A DNA stretch of 64,000 bases from Paenibacillus sp. Soil522 (GCF_001428245.1 NZ_LMRV01000055.1:62001-126000); one strand, 5' to 3'; positions 45,487-54,901 are shown, numbered from the stretch's first letter. Translations and numbers: made by a program. Notes: generated from the sequence alone by a model not told the origin.

Positions 45487-46392
45487 TTGGCGGGTTTGGA
45501 TAAAGAAAAGCAAGGTTACAGCGCGCTGGAACGAATCATGTTTTTGATGACGCCGATTTTATTCGCAATCGTTTTGCTCGGCGTACTGTATACCTTGTTC
45601 AATATTGATTTTCGCAATAAGATGCTGGAGGCCGGAAACTCGGTTCCCTTCTTAAAGGACGTGCTTCCTGAGCCTAAGGTTGCGGGAGGGGTATTAAATG
45701 ATGATGAATTGAAAACAGCAAATATGTCTGCGAAAATTGCGGATTTGCAAGCGCAGCTGACTGCGATTGAAAGCGAACTGGCAGCTGCAAACCAGTCTAA
45801 GACTGCGCTTGAGCAAGAGGTTAAAGATTTGGAAAGCGATAACTCTCAGCTCAAGAGCGTTAATGATGAGCAATTGCTTAAGGATGAGGAATACGAAGCA
45901 AAAATTCAAGAATTAGCGAGTATGTTTTCCAAAATCACGCCAAGCAAGGCAGCCCCTATTTTGCAAAGCATGACTTTAGAAGAAATCGTGCTTGTATTTG
46001 CAAATATGCGTTCCGATGACAGGGTTCGTATTATGGAGAAGATGAATCCGCAGACGGCGGCCGACGCAGCTATGATGCTGAAGGATAATGTGAAGACAAA
46101 GGATTTGCAAATAGCCGCGCTTCAAGCAAAACTAAATGCTCAGAAGACGCCGGAAACGAAGAAAGCAACCTCCGTGCTTGATCAAGAGCAGTTAAGTGCA
46201 ACGTTCACGGCTATGGATGCAAAAAGCGCCGCTGAATTGTTAATTAAAATGGTCGAGGTAAGTCCAAGCAAGGTGCTTCGGATTCTTAATTCGGTTGACA
46301 ATCAGTCGAGATCGGCGATTCTGGCCGAAATGTCGGGAATTAATGAAGCGACCACAGCTCAGCTTGTATCCAAATTGATGACAGGCAGTTAA
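45487..46392 (+). CDS. ylxF: MotE/MgtE-N-like flagellar operon protein (YlxF)
   Basis: A 301-residue protein with one N-terminal membrane segment (residues 16-39), a coiled coil (about 78-145) and two similar helical modules: 146-199 (KITPSKAAPILQSM) and 239-298 (TAMDAKSAAELLIKM). Each resembles the MgtE N-terminal / MotE repeat. Such proteins (MotE, FlbB) act near the motor or stator. The exact role in Bacillales is unknown. The start is TTG at 45487 after GGGAGTGAG. It is longer than B. subtilis YlxF, apparently through the extra module. Confidence 0.8.
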   Translation: MAGLDKEKQGYSALERIMFLMTPILFAIVLLGVLYTLFNIDFRNKMLEAGNSVPFLKDVLPEPKVAGGVLNDDELKTANMSAKIADLQAQLTAIESELAAANQSKTALEQEVKDLESDNSQLKSVNDEQLLKDEEYEAKIQELASMFSKITPSKAAPILQSMTLEEIVLVFANMRSDDRVRIMEKMNPQTAADAAMMLKDNVKTKDLQIAALQAKLNAQKTPETKKATSVLDQEQLSATFTAMDAKSAAELLIKMVEVSPSKVLRILNSVDNQSRSAILAEMSGINEATTAQLVSKLMTGS

Positions 46393-46442
46393 CGGCTGAT
46401 CAAGCAGCTTTTGAACCCCCTATTCGAAAGGAGGTGAGAAAA

Positions 46443-47822
46443 ATGGAAATGATGATTCCACAAATTGCGTCAAGCCAGCCACAGGCTCAAGCGACTACAA
46501 CTGGACAAGCGAGCAAAAGTACAGGCGGAGCGGTGTTCCAAAAAACGTTAGTGAAGCAGCTTAACGGCGGCGATGCTGCTGGTGGTACTGCAAATACGCT
46601 AGGCAATCAGCCAGTTGGAATTGTATTAAAGGAAGCGGCAAGCGAAACCACAGATTCCGCAGCTGCCCCAACTGTATCTGATCTGATGTCGATTATCGAC
46701 GGATTGCTTGAACAGCTGGCTGAACCGGCAACAGAAGAAGGCGAAGCGCCAGCAGAAGATGAGCAGCAGCTGAAGCAATTAGAAGCTGTTCTCGATCAAA
46801 TGAATGCGCTGCTCGCGCTGCTCGGAATTCCAGTTCCTGTTATTCAGCAGCCGGCTAAGCCATTGAATGCCGAGAATGGAAGCATGTCCGATCAGCAAGC
46901 GGTTGCGAACATCAGGGCTGTAAAGTCTAACTTGCAGGATACGCTGCTGCAAATACAAGCCATGCTTCAGCAGGGGGCGACTAAGCTGATTCAACAACAA
47001 GAGCCAACGGAATGGGTAGCGAAGCAGCTTCAAGCGTTAACAGCGATTTTGGAAGGCGAGACGGTGGATACGAATAAACCGCAGACGAAATCGTCAGCCT
47101 TCACACAACAACTGTTTTCAGCGCAAACTGCTCCACAAGCTCAGGTTAGCACGCTGTTGCAGCGCTTATCGCAGCAAGCGGCAGTTCATCCGGCACTCCT
47201 ATCTACAGCAGTTCAAAGCTCGGAGAAAGGCGTCGATTCAGAAACAGCCGCTTCATCGGCTGAATCGCCCCCGCTGGTTCAGCCGGGCGCAAGTAATCCG
47301 GATACGCTGCGAGGTTTCGCACCGCTGGTTGCAAATGCAGCAGCTGCTTCGACTTCATATGTCGTTGCGGATGAGTTTGCTAAGTCGATGACGGGATTGA
47401 TCGTACAAAAGTTTGATTTAACATCCGTCAATGGTGTTTCAGAAGCGAAGATTATACTTTTCCCTGAACATATGGGACAAGTGGACGTACGAATTACGAT
47501 GCAAAATGGCTTATTGACGGCAATCTTCCAAACCGACACAGCTATGGCCAAAGATATGCTGGATAATCAAATGGCGCAGCTTCGTTCCGCTCTTCAAGCA
47601 CAAGGCCTAATGGTCGATAAGCTTGAGGTGTCGCAGGGGCAATCGATGACACAGCTGTCTCAGCAGCATCAAGGTCATGGAAGCAGTCAGCAGCAAGATT
47701 CCAGCCGTCAGTCTTTTCACGGCGAAGAGGGATCGAGCGAAACTCATTTTGAAACCGAAATGATTGAACAATCGGCAATTCAAGGACTTGGCTTCGGCAG
47801 AGGAATAAACGTTAAGGCTTAG
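46443..47822 (+). CDS. fliK: Flagellar hook-length control protein FliK
   Basis: A 459-residue protein. The first ~300 residues are Gln/Ala/Ser-rich and probably disordered (ruler). The C-terminal Flg_hook domain contains KIILFPEHMGQVDVRITMQN and MAQLRSALQAQGLMVDKLEV. It signals FlhB to switch export from hook to filament proteins. The ATG at 46443 lies eight bases after AAGGAGGTGA. A GTG at 46434 lies inside that site. Confidence 0.9.
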   Translation: MEMMIPQIASSQPQAQATTTGQASKSTGGAVFQKTLVKQLNGGDAAGGTANTLGNQPVGIVLKEAASETTDSAAAPTVSDLMSIIDGLLEQLAEPATEEGEAPAEDEQQLKQLEAVLDQMNALLALLGIPVPVIQQPAKPLNAENGSMSDQQAVANIRAVKSNLQDTLLQIQAMLQQGATKLIQQQEPTEWVAKQLQALTAILEGETVDTNKPQTKSSAFTQQLFSAQTAPQAQVSTLLQRLSQQAAVHPALLSTAVQSSEKGVDSETAASSAESPPLVQPGASNPDTLRGFAPLVANAAAASTSYVVADEFAKSMTGLIVQKFDLTSVNGVSEAKIILFPEHMGQVDVRITMQNGLLTAIFQTDTAMAKDMLDNQMAQLRSALQAQGLMVDKLEVSQGQSMTQLSQQHQGHGSSQQQDSSRQSFHGEEGSSETHFETEMIEQSAIQGLGFGRGINVKA

Positions 47823-47863
47823 CAGAGCAATCGTACCGCTAGAGAGATCGGAGGTGATCGGAA

Positions 47864-48403
47864 ATGGCAGATAGCATTTCTACTCGCGCAGTTTGGCCGA
47901 ACTATAGTCAAGCGAACGTGCAAGCCGCAGCAAACAAAACTAGCACGGATACGCTTGGCAAGGATCAGTTCCTAAGCATTCTAGTAACGCAGCTTCGTAA
48001 TCAGGATCCCATGCAGCCGCTGCAGGATAAGGATTTCATCGCACAGATGGCTCAATTCACCTCGGTGGAGCAGCTTATGAACATGTCTACTGAGCTTACC
48101 TTAATGCGTCAGAATATAGGCTCCGCTTCAACCATGATTGGCAAAACGATTGAATGGAACGAAGCTGACGATGCAGGAGAAGTCACAACCCAAAAGGGCG
48201 TTGTTGATGCCATTATATCGAAGGACGGCATTCTATATGCAAGAGTAGGCGGTGCTGAGATCGCTCTTGATTATGTCACAGCGATATCGGAAACGAATAG
48301 TGACAGTGCTAGCACAGAGGAAACGGCAGATAATGCCGGCGTCGGACCTGCGGATAATTCATCTTCTGAATCAGCGGATGCTGAGGAGGGGGCGGAAACC
48401 TAG
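47864..48403 (+). CDS. flgD: Flagellar hook-capping protein FlgD
   Basis: A 179-residue scaffold for hook assembly. It contains LGKDQFLSILVTQLRNQDPM and DFIAQMAQFTSVEQLMNMS, the FlgD core. The acidic Ser/Glu/Asp-rich tail (last ~35 residues) is not part of the conserved domain. The ATG at 47864 follows GGAGGTGATC. Its stop overlaps the next gene by one base. Confidence 0.94.
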   Translation: MADSISTRAVWPNYSQANVQAAANKTSTDTLGKDQFLSILVTQLRNQDPMQPLQDKDFIAQMAQFTSVEQLMNMSTELTLMRQNIGSASTMIGKTIEWNEADDAGEVTTQKGVVDAIISKDGILYARVGGAEIALDYVTAISETNSDSASTEETADNAGVGPADNSSSESADAEEGAET

Positions 48404-48780
48404 TGAACGATGGCGTGAAAATCGGCCATATTTTCCCGGTTAAATCCACATCCATTCAATCAGGCAAAACGGCAGCTATCCGTTTACCGCAATCAACAGA
48501 GTTTCAAGGCATGCTTGATGCGAAAATGCTTAAGTTCAGCCATCATGCCGAGGTGCGCATGCAGCAGCGAGGCATTAAACTACAGCCGGAATCGTTAACG
48601 AAAATTATCAATGCCGTTGAAGAGGCTGCATCTAAAGGCGCTCAGGATACTTTAATCGTTTTTCGAGATATTGCAATGATTGTGAATGTTCCAAACCGCA
48701 CTGTAGTAACGGCTATGGATGGCGGACAAATGAGAAGTAACGTATTTACTCATATAGACAGTGCTATTATTTTATCGTAA
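48403..48780 (+). CDS. Flagellar operon protein, flg_new (TIGR02530) family
   Basis: A 125-residue protein with LKFSHHAEVRMQQRGIKL and DTLIVFRDIAMIVNVPNRTV, followed by VVTAMDG. Proteins with this pattern occur between flgD and flgE in Firmicute flagellar operons. The function is unknown; a link to hook assembly is inferred from position only. The start is GTG at 48403, overlapping the flgD TAG by one base, after GGAGGGGGCGG. Confidence 0.85.
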   Translation: MNDGVKIGHIFPVKSTSIQSGKTAAIRLPQSTEFQGMLDAKMLKFSHHAEVRMQQRGIKLQPESLTKIINAVEEAASKGAQDTLIVFRDIAMIVNVPNRTVVTAMDGGQMRSNVFTHIDSAIILS

Positions 48781-48895
48781 GGCTGGACCTATCAGGAAGC
48801 CTCAAGCTGCGGACCGATTGAAGCAGCTATATGATAGTGCATACATACTTAGAAGCCAAAGAGACCAATCCATATTCCAGGAGGAAAAACGAAAA

Positions 48896-49714
48896 ATGTT
48901 AAGATCGATGTATTCGGGCGTATCCGGTATGCGCGGCTTTCAAACAAAGCTTGATGTCATTGGCAACAATATCGCCAACGTCAACACGGTTGGTTTTAAA
49001 GCAGGCCGCGTCATGTTTAAAGATATTCTAAGCCAGACTGTTGCAGGCGTTACCGCACCTGAGGAAGGCGTGCGAGGTGGCGTAAACGCGAAGCAAGTCG
49101 GTTTAGGCGTATCTATCAGATCTATCGATACGGTACATACCGCAGGAAGCGCAATGACGACGAATCAGGTGACAGATCTACGTATCGACGGCGACGGCTT
49201 CTTCGTTGTCCGAGCTAACGACGAATCTGAAATGCTTCTGACGCGCGCAGGAAACTTTACGCTGGATGCGAACAGACAGCTTGTAACAGGCGATGGATAT
49301 TTTGTACTTAGCGTCGATCAGGAGCCGATCGTTCTTGACGAAGCGATTACTGCTTTTTCCATTGGTCAAGATGGAACGATTACGGGCGTAACGGCTGACG
49401 GTACGGAAGCTGTTGCACAGCTTGGCGTTGCGAAGGTTGTAAACCCTAGCGGTCTTGAGAAGCTTGGCGGCAATATGTACCGTGTGACGGCCAATGCTAA
49501 CCCGGACGCTTCGATTGAAGACTTTATGACGTTCGCAGGCGACCCGGAGCTCGGTACTGGATCGATCATTGCCGGACAGCTGGAAATGTCTAACGTTGAT
49601 TTGACAGCTGAATTTACGGAAATGATCGTTGCGCAGCGCGGTTTTCAAGCAAATTCACGCATTATTACAACATCCGATGAAATATTGCAAGAGGTAGTTA
49701 ACTTAAAACGATAG
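48896..49714 (+). CDS. flgE: Flagellar hook protein FlgE (FlgG-type)
   Basis: A 272-residue axial protein. The N-terminus MLRSMYSGVSGMRGFQTKLD followed by VIGNNIANVNTVGFK, and the C-terminus EMIVAQRGFQANSRIITTSD with EILQEVVNLKR, match B. subtilis FlgE (264 residues) closely. Many databases label this short form FlgG. Being the gene after flgD favours hook. The ATG at 48896 follows GGAGGAAAAA. A longer frame from 48761 overlaps the previous gene and is rejected. Confidence 0.92.
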   Translation: MLRSMYSGVSGMRGFQTKLDVIGNNIANVNTVGFKAGRVMFKDILSQTVAGVTAPEEGVRGGVNAKQVGLGVSIRSIDTVHTAGSAMTTNQVTDLRIDGDGFFVVRANDESEMLLTRAGNFTLDANRQLVTGDGYFVLSVDQEPIVLDEAITAFSIGQDGTITGVTADGTEAVAQLGVAKVVNPSGLEKLGGNMYRVTANANPDASIEDFMTFAGDPELGTGSIIAGQLEMSNVDLTAEFTEMIVAQRGFQANSRIITTSDEILQEVVNLKR

Positions 49715-49730
49715 GTAAGTCATAACGGGC

Positions 49731-49749
49731 GGGAGGCCTAGTGCCTCCC
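49731..49749. other. Intra-operon hairpin between flgE and flbD
   Basis: GGGAGGC (49731-49737) pairs with GCCTCCC (49743-49749) around a five-base loop, with no T-run. It is the only strong GC-rich hairpin seen between genes of the fla/che operon and may set relative transcript levels. Confidence 0.5.
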
Positions 49750-49770
49750 CTAGGTGTGAGGGGGTAACTA

Positions 49771-49998
49771 ATGATTACTGTAACGCGATTAAATGGAACT
49801 AGAGTCACGATAAATGCACTATTAATTGAAGTGATCGAAGAATCTGCGGATACCGTTATTACGCTTACGACAGGAAAAAAGCTGGTAGTAAAAGAGAAGA
49901 CAGCTGAGCTGTTGTTGCTTAACGGGCAGTATCTTCGGACAATTGGCCTCGTTGCGGCGGCCCAAAAGAGTGAGCAAATGGAGGGGCCCTCAGCATGA
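49771..49998 (+). CDS. flbD: Flagellar protein FlbD / SwrD
   Basis: A 75-residue protein with ITVTRLNGTRVTINALLIE and VITLTTGKKLVVKE, the FlbD family pattern. In B. subtilis SwrD raises flagellar motor torque for swarming. This is not the unrelated Caulobacter FlbD regulator. The ATG at 49771 follows GAGGGGGT. The stop overlaps the fliL start (ATGA). Confidence 0.9.
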   Translation: MITVTRLNGTRVTINALLIEVIEESADTVITLTTGKKLVVKEKTAELLLLNGQYLRTIGLVAAAQKSEQMEGPSA

Positions 49999-50459
49999 AA
50001 AAAATGCTTCCATGGTTAATTACTATTTTGTTATCTATAACATTAATCGCAATTGTAGCCATTATATTGTTTAAATCCTTTTTTACCGACCCTAAGGAGC
50101 AAGCGACGGAGACAAAAACCATTGAAGTTAAAGTGTTGTCTGCGGATGAGCGTGTAGAGGTTACATCCGAATTAAAGGATTTCAGAAGAAACCTGAAAGA
50201 CCCCGAATATGTTGTTGTTCTTAGCTTTGCTTTCCAGCTTGACAGCAAGAAAACAAAGGAAGAGTTCGATAAGCTGACCGAAATCGAGGTTAGACCCATC
50301 ATTAACCGTACACTAGCTGATATGACCGCTGACGAGCTGAAAGGCTCTCAGGGCGAAGATGCACTCGAATCCAAGCTGCTTAATCTTATTAATCCCATTA
50401 TCCCAAAAGGTAAATTGGTTAAGGTAGAAATCACAAACTTTATTATTACAGAAATTTAA
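49995..50459 (+). CDS. fliL: Flagellar basal body-associated protein FliL
   Basis: A 154-residue single-pass membrane protein. The segment LPWLITILLSITLIAIVAII is near the N-terminus, and the rest is extracytoplasmic and lysine/glutamate-rich, ending in ITNFIITEI. FliL surrounds stator units and supports torque. The ATG at 49995 overlaps flbD by four bases. Confidence 0.92.
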   Translation: MKKMLPWLITILLSITLIAIVAIILFKSFFTDPKEQATETKTIEVKVLSADERVEVTSELKDFRRNLKDPEYVVVLSFAFQLDSKKTKEEFDKLTEIEVRPIINRTLADMTADELKGSQGEDALESKLLNLINPIIPKGKLVKVEITNFIITEI

Positions 50460-50496
50460 CTGACTACGCCGACATTCCTCGAAGGAGGTGAGATAT

Positions 50497-51498
50497 TTGG
50501 TTGATGTTTTATCGCAAAATGAAATTGATGCGCTGCTTGCTGCTTTGGATTCCGGAGAAATGGATGCAGAGGAATTAAAAAAGGAAGAGACGACACGGAA
50601 AGTCAGTTTGTATGATTTCAAGCGCGCCGTTCGTTTTTCGAAGGATCATATTCGAAGCTTGACCCGGATTCACGAAAACTTTGCGCGATATTTGACAACC
50701 TATTTCTCAGCGCAACTACGCACATTTGTTCAAATAAATGTCGTGCAGGTCGAGCAATTGCCTTATGACGAATTTATTCGTTCGATTCCTAAGATGACGA
50801 TCTTGAACATCTTTGAAGCGGAACCGCTGGAAGGGCGGATGGTGCTTGAGGTTCATCCAAACGTAGCTTACGCCATGCTTGATCGAATGTTAGGCGGACA
50901 AGGTATAGCGCCTTCAAAATTTAATAGCTTAACTGAGATCGAGACGATCATCATGGAGCGTATCTTCAGCCGAACGTTTGAAAGCCTGCAGGAAGCATGG
51001 AAAACGATAATTGATATTTCTCCTAGACTGGAAGCTTTGGAAACGAATCCTCAGTTCATGCAGATCGTATCTCCGAACGAGACGATAGCACTTATTTCTT
51101 TCAGCACCAAAATTGGTGATACAACAGGAATGATAAACCTTTGTATCCCGCATGTCGTTATCGAACCGATTATGTCCAGATTATCTGTTCATCATTGGTT
51201 TGTTTCGCAGAAGAAAGCCCGTGCGCCGGAAGAGGTTGAAATATTGGAGCAGCGGGTGAACAAAGCGAAGCTTCCAATTGTTGCTGAGCTTGGTGAATCC
51301 TCACTTACGATCAATGAGTTTCTGGGACTGAATATAGGCGATGTTATTTCATTGAATAAGTCAGTCGATGATGGTCTGAAAATTAAAGTTGGAGAGAAGC
51401 TTAAGTTTATTGGCAGTCCGGGCTCCGTTAAGGATCGACTGGCTGTTCAAGTAGATCAGGTTGTCAGCGAAGGAGTGGAAGAAGATTATGACGAGTAA
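50497..51498 (+). CDS. fliM: Flagellar motor switch protein FliM
   Basis: A 333-residue C-ring protein. The N-terminal CheY-P-binding peptide [13 protein letters not shown] is present, a CheC-like middle domain follows, and the C-terminal SpoA domain ends the protein. The start is TTG at 50497, seven bases after AAGGAGGTG. A GTG at 50488 overlaps that site. The length matches B. subtilis (332). It overlaps fliY by 11 bases. Confidence 0.95.
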   Translation: MVDVLSQNEIDALLAALDSGEMDAEELKKEETTRKVSLYDFKRAVRFSKDHIRSLTRIHENFARYLTTYFSAQLRTFVQINVVQVEQLPYDEFIRSIPKMTILNIFEAEPLEGRMVLEVHPNVAYAMLDRMLGGQGIAPSKFNSLTEIETIIMERIFSRTFESLQEAWKTIIDISPRLEALETNPQFMQIVSPNETIALISFSTKIGDTTGMINLCIPHVVIEPIMSRLSVHHWFVSQKKARAPEEVEILEQRVNKAKLPIVAELGESSLTINEFLGLNIGDVISLNKSVDDGLKIKVGEKLKFIGSPGSVKDRLAVQVDQVVSEGVEEDYDE

Positions 51499-52825
51499 GG
51501 ACTATTTGTCACAAGAGGAAATTGATGCATTGCTTCGTCAATCCGTAAGTGAGCCGGAACCGGAGCTGCCCTCTGAGGCCGGACAACAACTTTCAGACTT
51601 CTTATCCGAAATGGAACAGTCTGCGCTGGGCGAAATTGGAAATATCACCTTTGGCAGTGCCGCGACAGCACTATCGACGCTGCTGGGCAAAAAAGTAGAC
51701 ATCACGACGCCGCAGGTTACCATCGTAAAAAAAGACGAACTCCCGGACATTTTCCCAAAACCGCATGTCGCGGTCAGCGTGCAATATGTTGACGGATTTC
51801 AAGGCATTAACTCTCTCGTTATTAAGACAAAGGATGCCCAAATCATTGCTGACTTGATGCTAGGCGGTGACGGGCACAACATCTCTGTCGAAGAATTGAA
51901 CGAAATTCATATTAGTGCTGTACAAGAAGCCATGAATCAAATGATGGGTTCTTCCGCGACGTCGATGTCAACGATTTTTAATCGTTTTGTCAACATTTCA
52001 CCGCCAGGAATTGATATTTTAGATGTGAATAACGGCGATGGCATGGAGCATTTGCCGCCAGTGGATTTGTTTATTAAAATTTCGTTCCGGTTGACAATCG
52101 GCGATCTTATCGATTCGACTATTATGCAGCTTCTTCCTATCCCTTTTGCAAAACAAATGGTTGATATATTAATGGGTGTAGTAGAAGAACCGCCAGCGCA
52201 GCCTGCAGTTACGGCTCCAGCTGCGGCTCCCGCAGCGCAGCAAGCAATGGCTATGCAGGAAACGGCTGCGGCAGCTCACATGAACGCAGTGCCGCCGCAA
52301 ATGCACATGGCTCCGCCTTTGCAGCAAATGCCGCAAATGAACCATATGAACCAGATGTATGAAATGAACCAGATGAACCAAATGAACCAAATGAACCAAA
52401 TGAACCAAATGCCGCCCATGCAGTTTCAGACGCCTGCATCCGGCTACGACATGCCCATGCAGCCGCTTGGGCCGCATACATATGGTCATGCAGCTAACCG
52501 CAATGTAAACGTACAACCCGTCCAATTTGCTAATTTTGGCAACGCTCCGTTGATACAGCCAGATGAAACAAACCTCAATTTATTGCTCGACATACCGCTT
52601 AAGGTCACGGTAGAATTAGGAAGGACCCAGAAGCAAATAAAAGATATTTTGGAGCTGTCGCAAGGTTCGATTATCGAGCTGGACAAGCTAGCTGGCGAGC
52701 CGGTCGACATCCTGGTGAATAATAAGCTAATTGCCAAAGGCGAGGTTGTTGTTATCGATGAAAACTTTGGTGTTCGCGTAACGGATATCGTAAGTCAATG
52801 GGACCGTATTCAAAAATTACAATAG
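51488..52825 (+). CDS. fliY: Flagellar motor switch phosphatase FliY
   Basis: A 445-residue protein combining a FliM-like CheY-binding peptide ([14 protein letters not shown]), a CheC/FliY CheY-P phosphatase domain with two Glu-x3-Asn-type helices ([16 protein letters not shown] and [16 protein letters not shown]), and a C-terminal FliN/SpoA domain. Between them is a Met/Gln/Pro/Ala-rich linker holding an eight-unit MNQ-like repeat (residues 284-307). It is longer than B. subtilis FliY (378) because of this linker. The ATG at 51488 follows GAAGGAGTGG. Confidence 0.94.
   Translation: MTSKDYLSQEEIDALLRQSVSEPEPELPSEAGQQLSDFLSEMEQSALGEIGNITFGSAATALSTLLGKKVDITTPQVTIVKKDELPDIFPKPHVAVSVQYVDGFQGINSLVIKTKDAQIIADLMLGGDGHNISVEELNEIHISAVQEAMNQMMGSSATSMSTIFNRFVNISPPGIDILDVNNGDGMEHLPPVDLFIKISFRLTIGDLIDSTIMQLLPIPFAKQMVDILMGVVEEPPAQPAVTAPAAAPAAQQAMAMQETAAAAHMNAVPPQMHMAPPLQQMPQMNHMNQMYEMNQMNQMNQMNQMNQMPPMQFQTPASGYDMPMQPLGPHTYGHAANRNVNVQPVQFANFGNAPLIQPDETNLNLLLDIPLKVTVELGRTQKQIKDILELSQGSIIELDKLAGEPVDILVNNKLIAKGEVVVIDENFGVRVTDIVSQWDRIQKLQ
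52337..52408 (+). repeat. 9-base tandem repeat in the fliY linker
   Basis: Eight consecutive 9-base units starting at 52337, mostly ATGAACCAA or ATGAACCAG. The third unit is ATGTATGAA, and the last four are identical. It encodes repeated Met-Asn-Gln. All units keep the reading frame. Confidence 0.95.
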
Positions 52826-52847
52826 TATCCTGGGAGGATAAAAAAAG

Positions 52848-53210
52848 ATGGCAAACCGCATTCTTATCGTAGACGACGCAGCTTTTATGCGCATGATGAT
52901 TCGTGACATTTTATCAAAGAACGGCTACGAAGTCGTCGGTGAAGCCCCGGATGGCGCTCAGGCGGTTGAAAAGTACAAGGAACTGAAACCGGATTTGACA
53001 ACAATGGATATTACGATGCCTGAGATGGACGGAATCTCCGCATTGAAAGAGATCAAAAAGCTAGATAGCAATGCCAAAGTAATTATGTGTTCAGCAATGG
53101 GTCAGCAAGCAATGGTTATTGATGCGATCCAAGCAGGCGCAAAGGACTTCATCGTTAAACCGTTCCAAGCCGATCGCGTAATTGAAGCGATCAAGAAAAC
53201 GCTCGGATAA
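52848..53210 (+). CDS. cheY: Chemotaxis response regulator CheY
   Basis: A 120-residue single receiver domain. The acidic pocket is Asp9-Asp10, the phosphorylation site is Asp54 in TTMDITMPEMDG, and Lys of FIVKPFQ closes the site. Phosphorylated by CheA, it binds FliM/FliY; in Bacilli this promotes smooth swimming. The ATG at 52848 follows GGGAGGAT. Confidence 0.95.
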   Translation: MANRILIVDDAAFMRMMIRDILSKNGYEVVGEAPDGAQAVEKYKELKPDLTTMDITMPEMDGISALKEIKKLDSNAKVIMCSAMGQQAMVIDAIQAGAKDFIVKPFQADRVIEAIKKTLG

Positions 53211-53222
53211 CGGTTAGACACG

Positions 53223-53864
53223 ATGTTAAACTTACCTTCGCGCATTTCAATGGTGTCTGCTCTTGGGATGGCGATTTGGCCTCGTTTTGCTGCTGCTGCA
53301 ACAGACGGCAGCAGCGCAAACAATGATGAACAGATGGTGTTCACTGGTACTAAGGATTTAGCGGGTAGCTTGATTTGGGTCATCATCTCGCTTGCCATCG
53401 TTATCGTGTTGATCATTTTAGTCATTAAATGGTTGTCTCAGCGCAACCGCACGTGGGGAACGAACCGTTCACTTCGTTCACTCGGCGGAATTGCGCTCGG
53501 ACAAAACAACTCGCTTCAAGTCGTTGAAATTGCTGGACGGATATACATTGTTGGTGTCGGCGAGAACATTACCTTAATTGATAAGATTGACAATGCCGAG
53601 CAGGCAAACGCTGTTCTTGCTGCGCTTGAGCGACAGCAGCAATCTGCTTGGTCAAAAGACCTAATAACTGAGCTGCTTGGCAAACTAAGAAACCGTAACG
53701 AAAAAGCCGAGCCTGAGCTTTCAGAAGAGCAATGGAATTCAACCTCCTCCTTTCAGCATTTGTTGCAAGACAAGCTTAGTAAACAAGCAGACCGCAAACA
53801 ACAATTGGAATCGTTGCTTCATGAATCTAAATCAAATGAACGGTTGATGGATGATGAAAAATAA
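53223..53864 (+). CDS. fliO: Flagellar export protein FliO (FliZ)
   Basis: A 213-residue protein. A signal-peptide-like N-terminus (residues 1-26) is followed by one membrane segment (LIWVIISLAIVIVLIILVIK, about 50-68), then the FliO cytoplasmic domain GTNRSLRSLGGIALGQNNSL, which continues with QVVEIAGRIYIVGVG. It helps assemble the FliP gate. The ATG at 53223 follows cheY by 12 bases. Confidence 0.9.
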   Translation: MLNLPSRISMVSALGMAIWPRFAAAATDGSSANNDEQMVFTGTKDLAGSLIWVIISLAIVIVLIILVIKWLSQRNRTWGTNRSLRSLGGIALGQNNSLQVVEIAGRIYIVGVGENITLIDKIDNAEQANAVLAALERQQQSAWSKDLITELLGKLRNRNEKAEPELSEEQWNSTSSFQHLLQDKLSKQADRKQQLESLLHESKSNERLMDDEK

Positions 53865-54609
53865 GTGGTGGATATCAATCGTTGCTGTACAGCTGCTTGC
53901 CATGCTCATACATAATCAGGCATTTGCGGAGCCATTGCCCGACGTTTCTATTAACATTGGCGACGGAAGCGGCGACACGCCCGGTAATAGCGCATTATCC
54001 ATTCTTCTATTAATAACAGTATTAAGCATCGCGCCGGCAATTATGGTGCTAATGACCAGCTTTACGAGAATTGTTATCGTCCTGGGCTTTGTAAGAACTT
54101 CGCTTGGAACGCAGCAAATGCCTCCCAATCAAGTGTTAATCGGACTTGCGATGTTTTTAACTTTTTTCATCATGGCGCCAACGTTTTCGCAGGTCAATGA
54201 CGTTGCTCTTCAGCCCTATTTAAAAGGTCAAATCTCGCAAACCGAGGCTTTTCAAGAAGCGTCCGTGCCAATGAAGAAATTTATGTTCTCCCATACGAGG
54301 GAAAAGGATTTAATGCTCTTCATGAACTACACCAAAACGGAGAAGCCTGCTTCATTTAAAGAGATTCCAATAACGGTATTAATACCGGCATATGCAATAA
54401 GCGAGCTCAAAACAGCTTTTCAAATGGGATTTATGATTTTCATTCCGTTTCTGGTCATCGATATGATTGTTGCGAGCACATTGATGGCAATGGGGATGAT
54501 GATGCTGCCTCCTGTCATGATATCATTGCCGTTTAAACTGCTTCTATTTGTATTAGTAGATGGATGGTATTTGATCGTAAAATCTTTATTATTAAGCTTC
54601 AACACGTGA
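53851..54609 (+). CDS. fliP: Flagellar export gate protein FliP
   Basis: A 252-residue membrane protein with a cleavable signal peptide (residues 1-26, ending NQAFA), an unusual but known FliP feature, then TSFTRIVIVLGFVRTSLGTQ and PPNQVLIGLAMFLTFFIMAP, the FliP signatures. The C-terminal helices include FQMGFMIFIPFLVIDMIVAS. It overlaps fliO by 14 bases. ATG at 53851 or the next codon may be used. Confidence 0.95.
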   Translation: MMKNKWWISIVAVQLLAMLIHNQAFAEPLPDVSINIGDGSGDTPGNSALSILLLITVLSIAPAIMVLMTSFTRIVIVLGFVRTSLGTQQMPPNQVLIGLAMFLTFFIMAPTFSQVNDVALQPYLKGQISQTEAFQEASVPMKKFMFSHTREKDLMLFMNYTKTEKPASFKEIPITVLIPAYAISELKTAFQMGFMIFIPFLVIDMIVASTLMAMGMMMLPPVMISLPFKLLLFVLVDGWYLIVKSLLLSFNT

Positions 54610-54631
54610 TACTAGCAGGGAGTGACGTTCG

Positions 54632-54901
54632 ATGAGTACTGATTTCATAATCGGATTGGCCAGCGAGGCCGTATTCGTGGTTTTGAAAGCCAGTGCACCA
54701 ATGCTCGTTCTTGCTTTGGTCGTAGGGTTACTTGTCAGCATATTTCAGGCTACAACGCAGATTCAAGAGCAGACGCTGGCATTTGTCCCGAAAATTGTAG
54801 CTGTTTTCGTATCCATCATTATTTTTGGACCATGGATTCTTAATACGGTTATCGACTTTACTTACAATCTGCTGAACAATCTTCATCATTACATCGGTTA
54901 G
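54632..54901 (+). CDS. fliQ: Flagellar export gate protein FliQ
   Basis: An 89-residue protein with two membrane helices. It contains VGLLVSIFQATTQIQEQTL and FVPKIVAVFVSIIIFGPWIL, the FliQ family pattern. It forms the export gate with FliP and FliR. The ATG at 54632 follows AGGGAGTGA. Confidence 0.95.
   Translation: MSTDFIIGLASEAVFVVLKASAPMLVLALVVGLLVSIFQATTQIQEQTLAFVPKIVAVFVSIIIFGPWILNTVIDFTYNLLNNLHHYIG

Noticed and set aside
52337..52408. Tandem repeats considered as a CRISPR array
   Set aside because: Units are 9 bases, contiguous and without spacers, and lie inside an open reading frame.
52169..52525. Antisense frames over fliY encoding His-Leu-Val or Gly-Ser-Phe repeats
   Set aside because: They arise from the 9-base repeat read on the other strand. 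No start signals; fliY is clearly the real gene.
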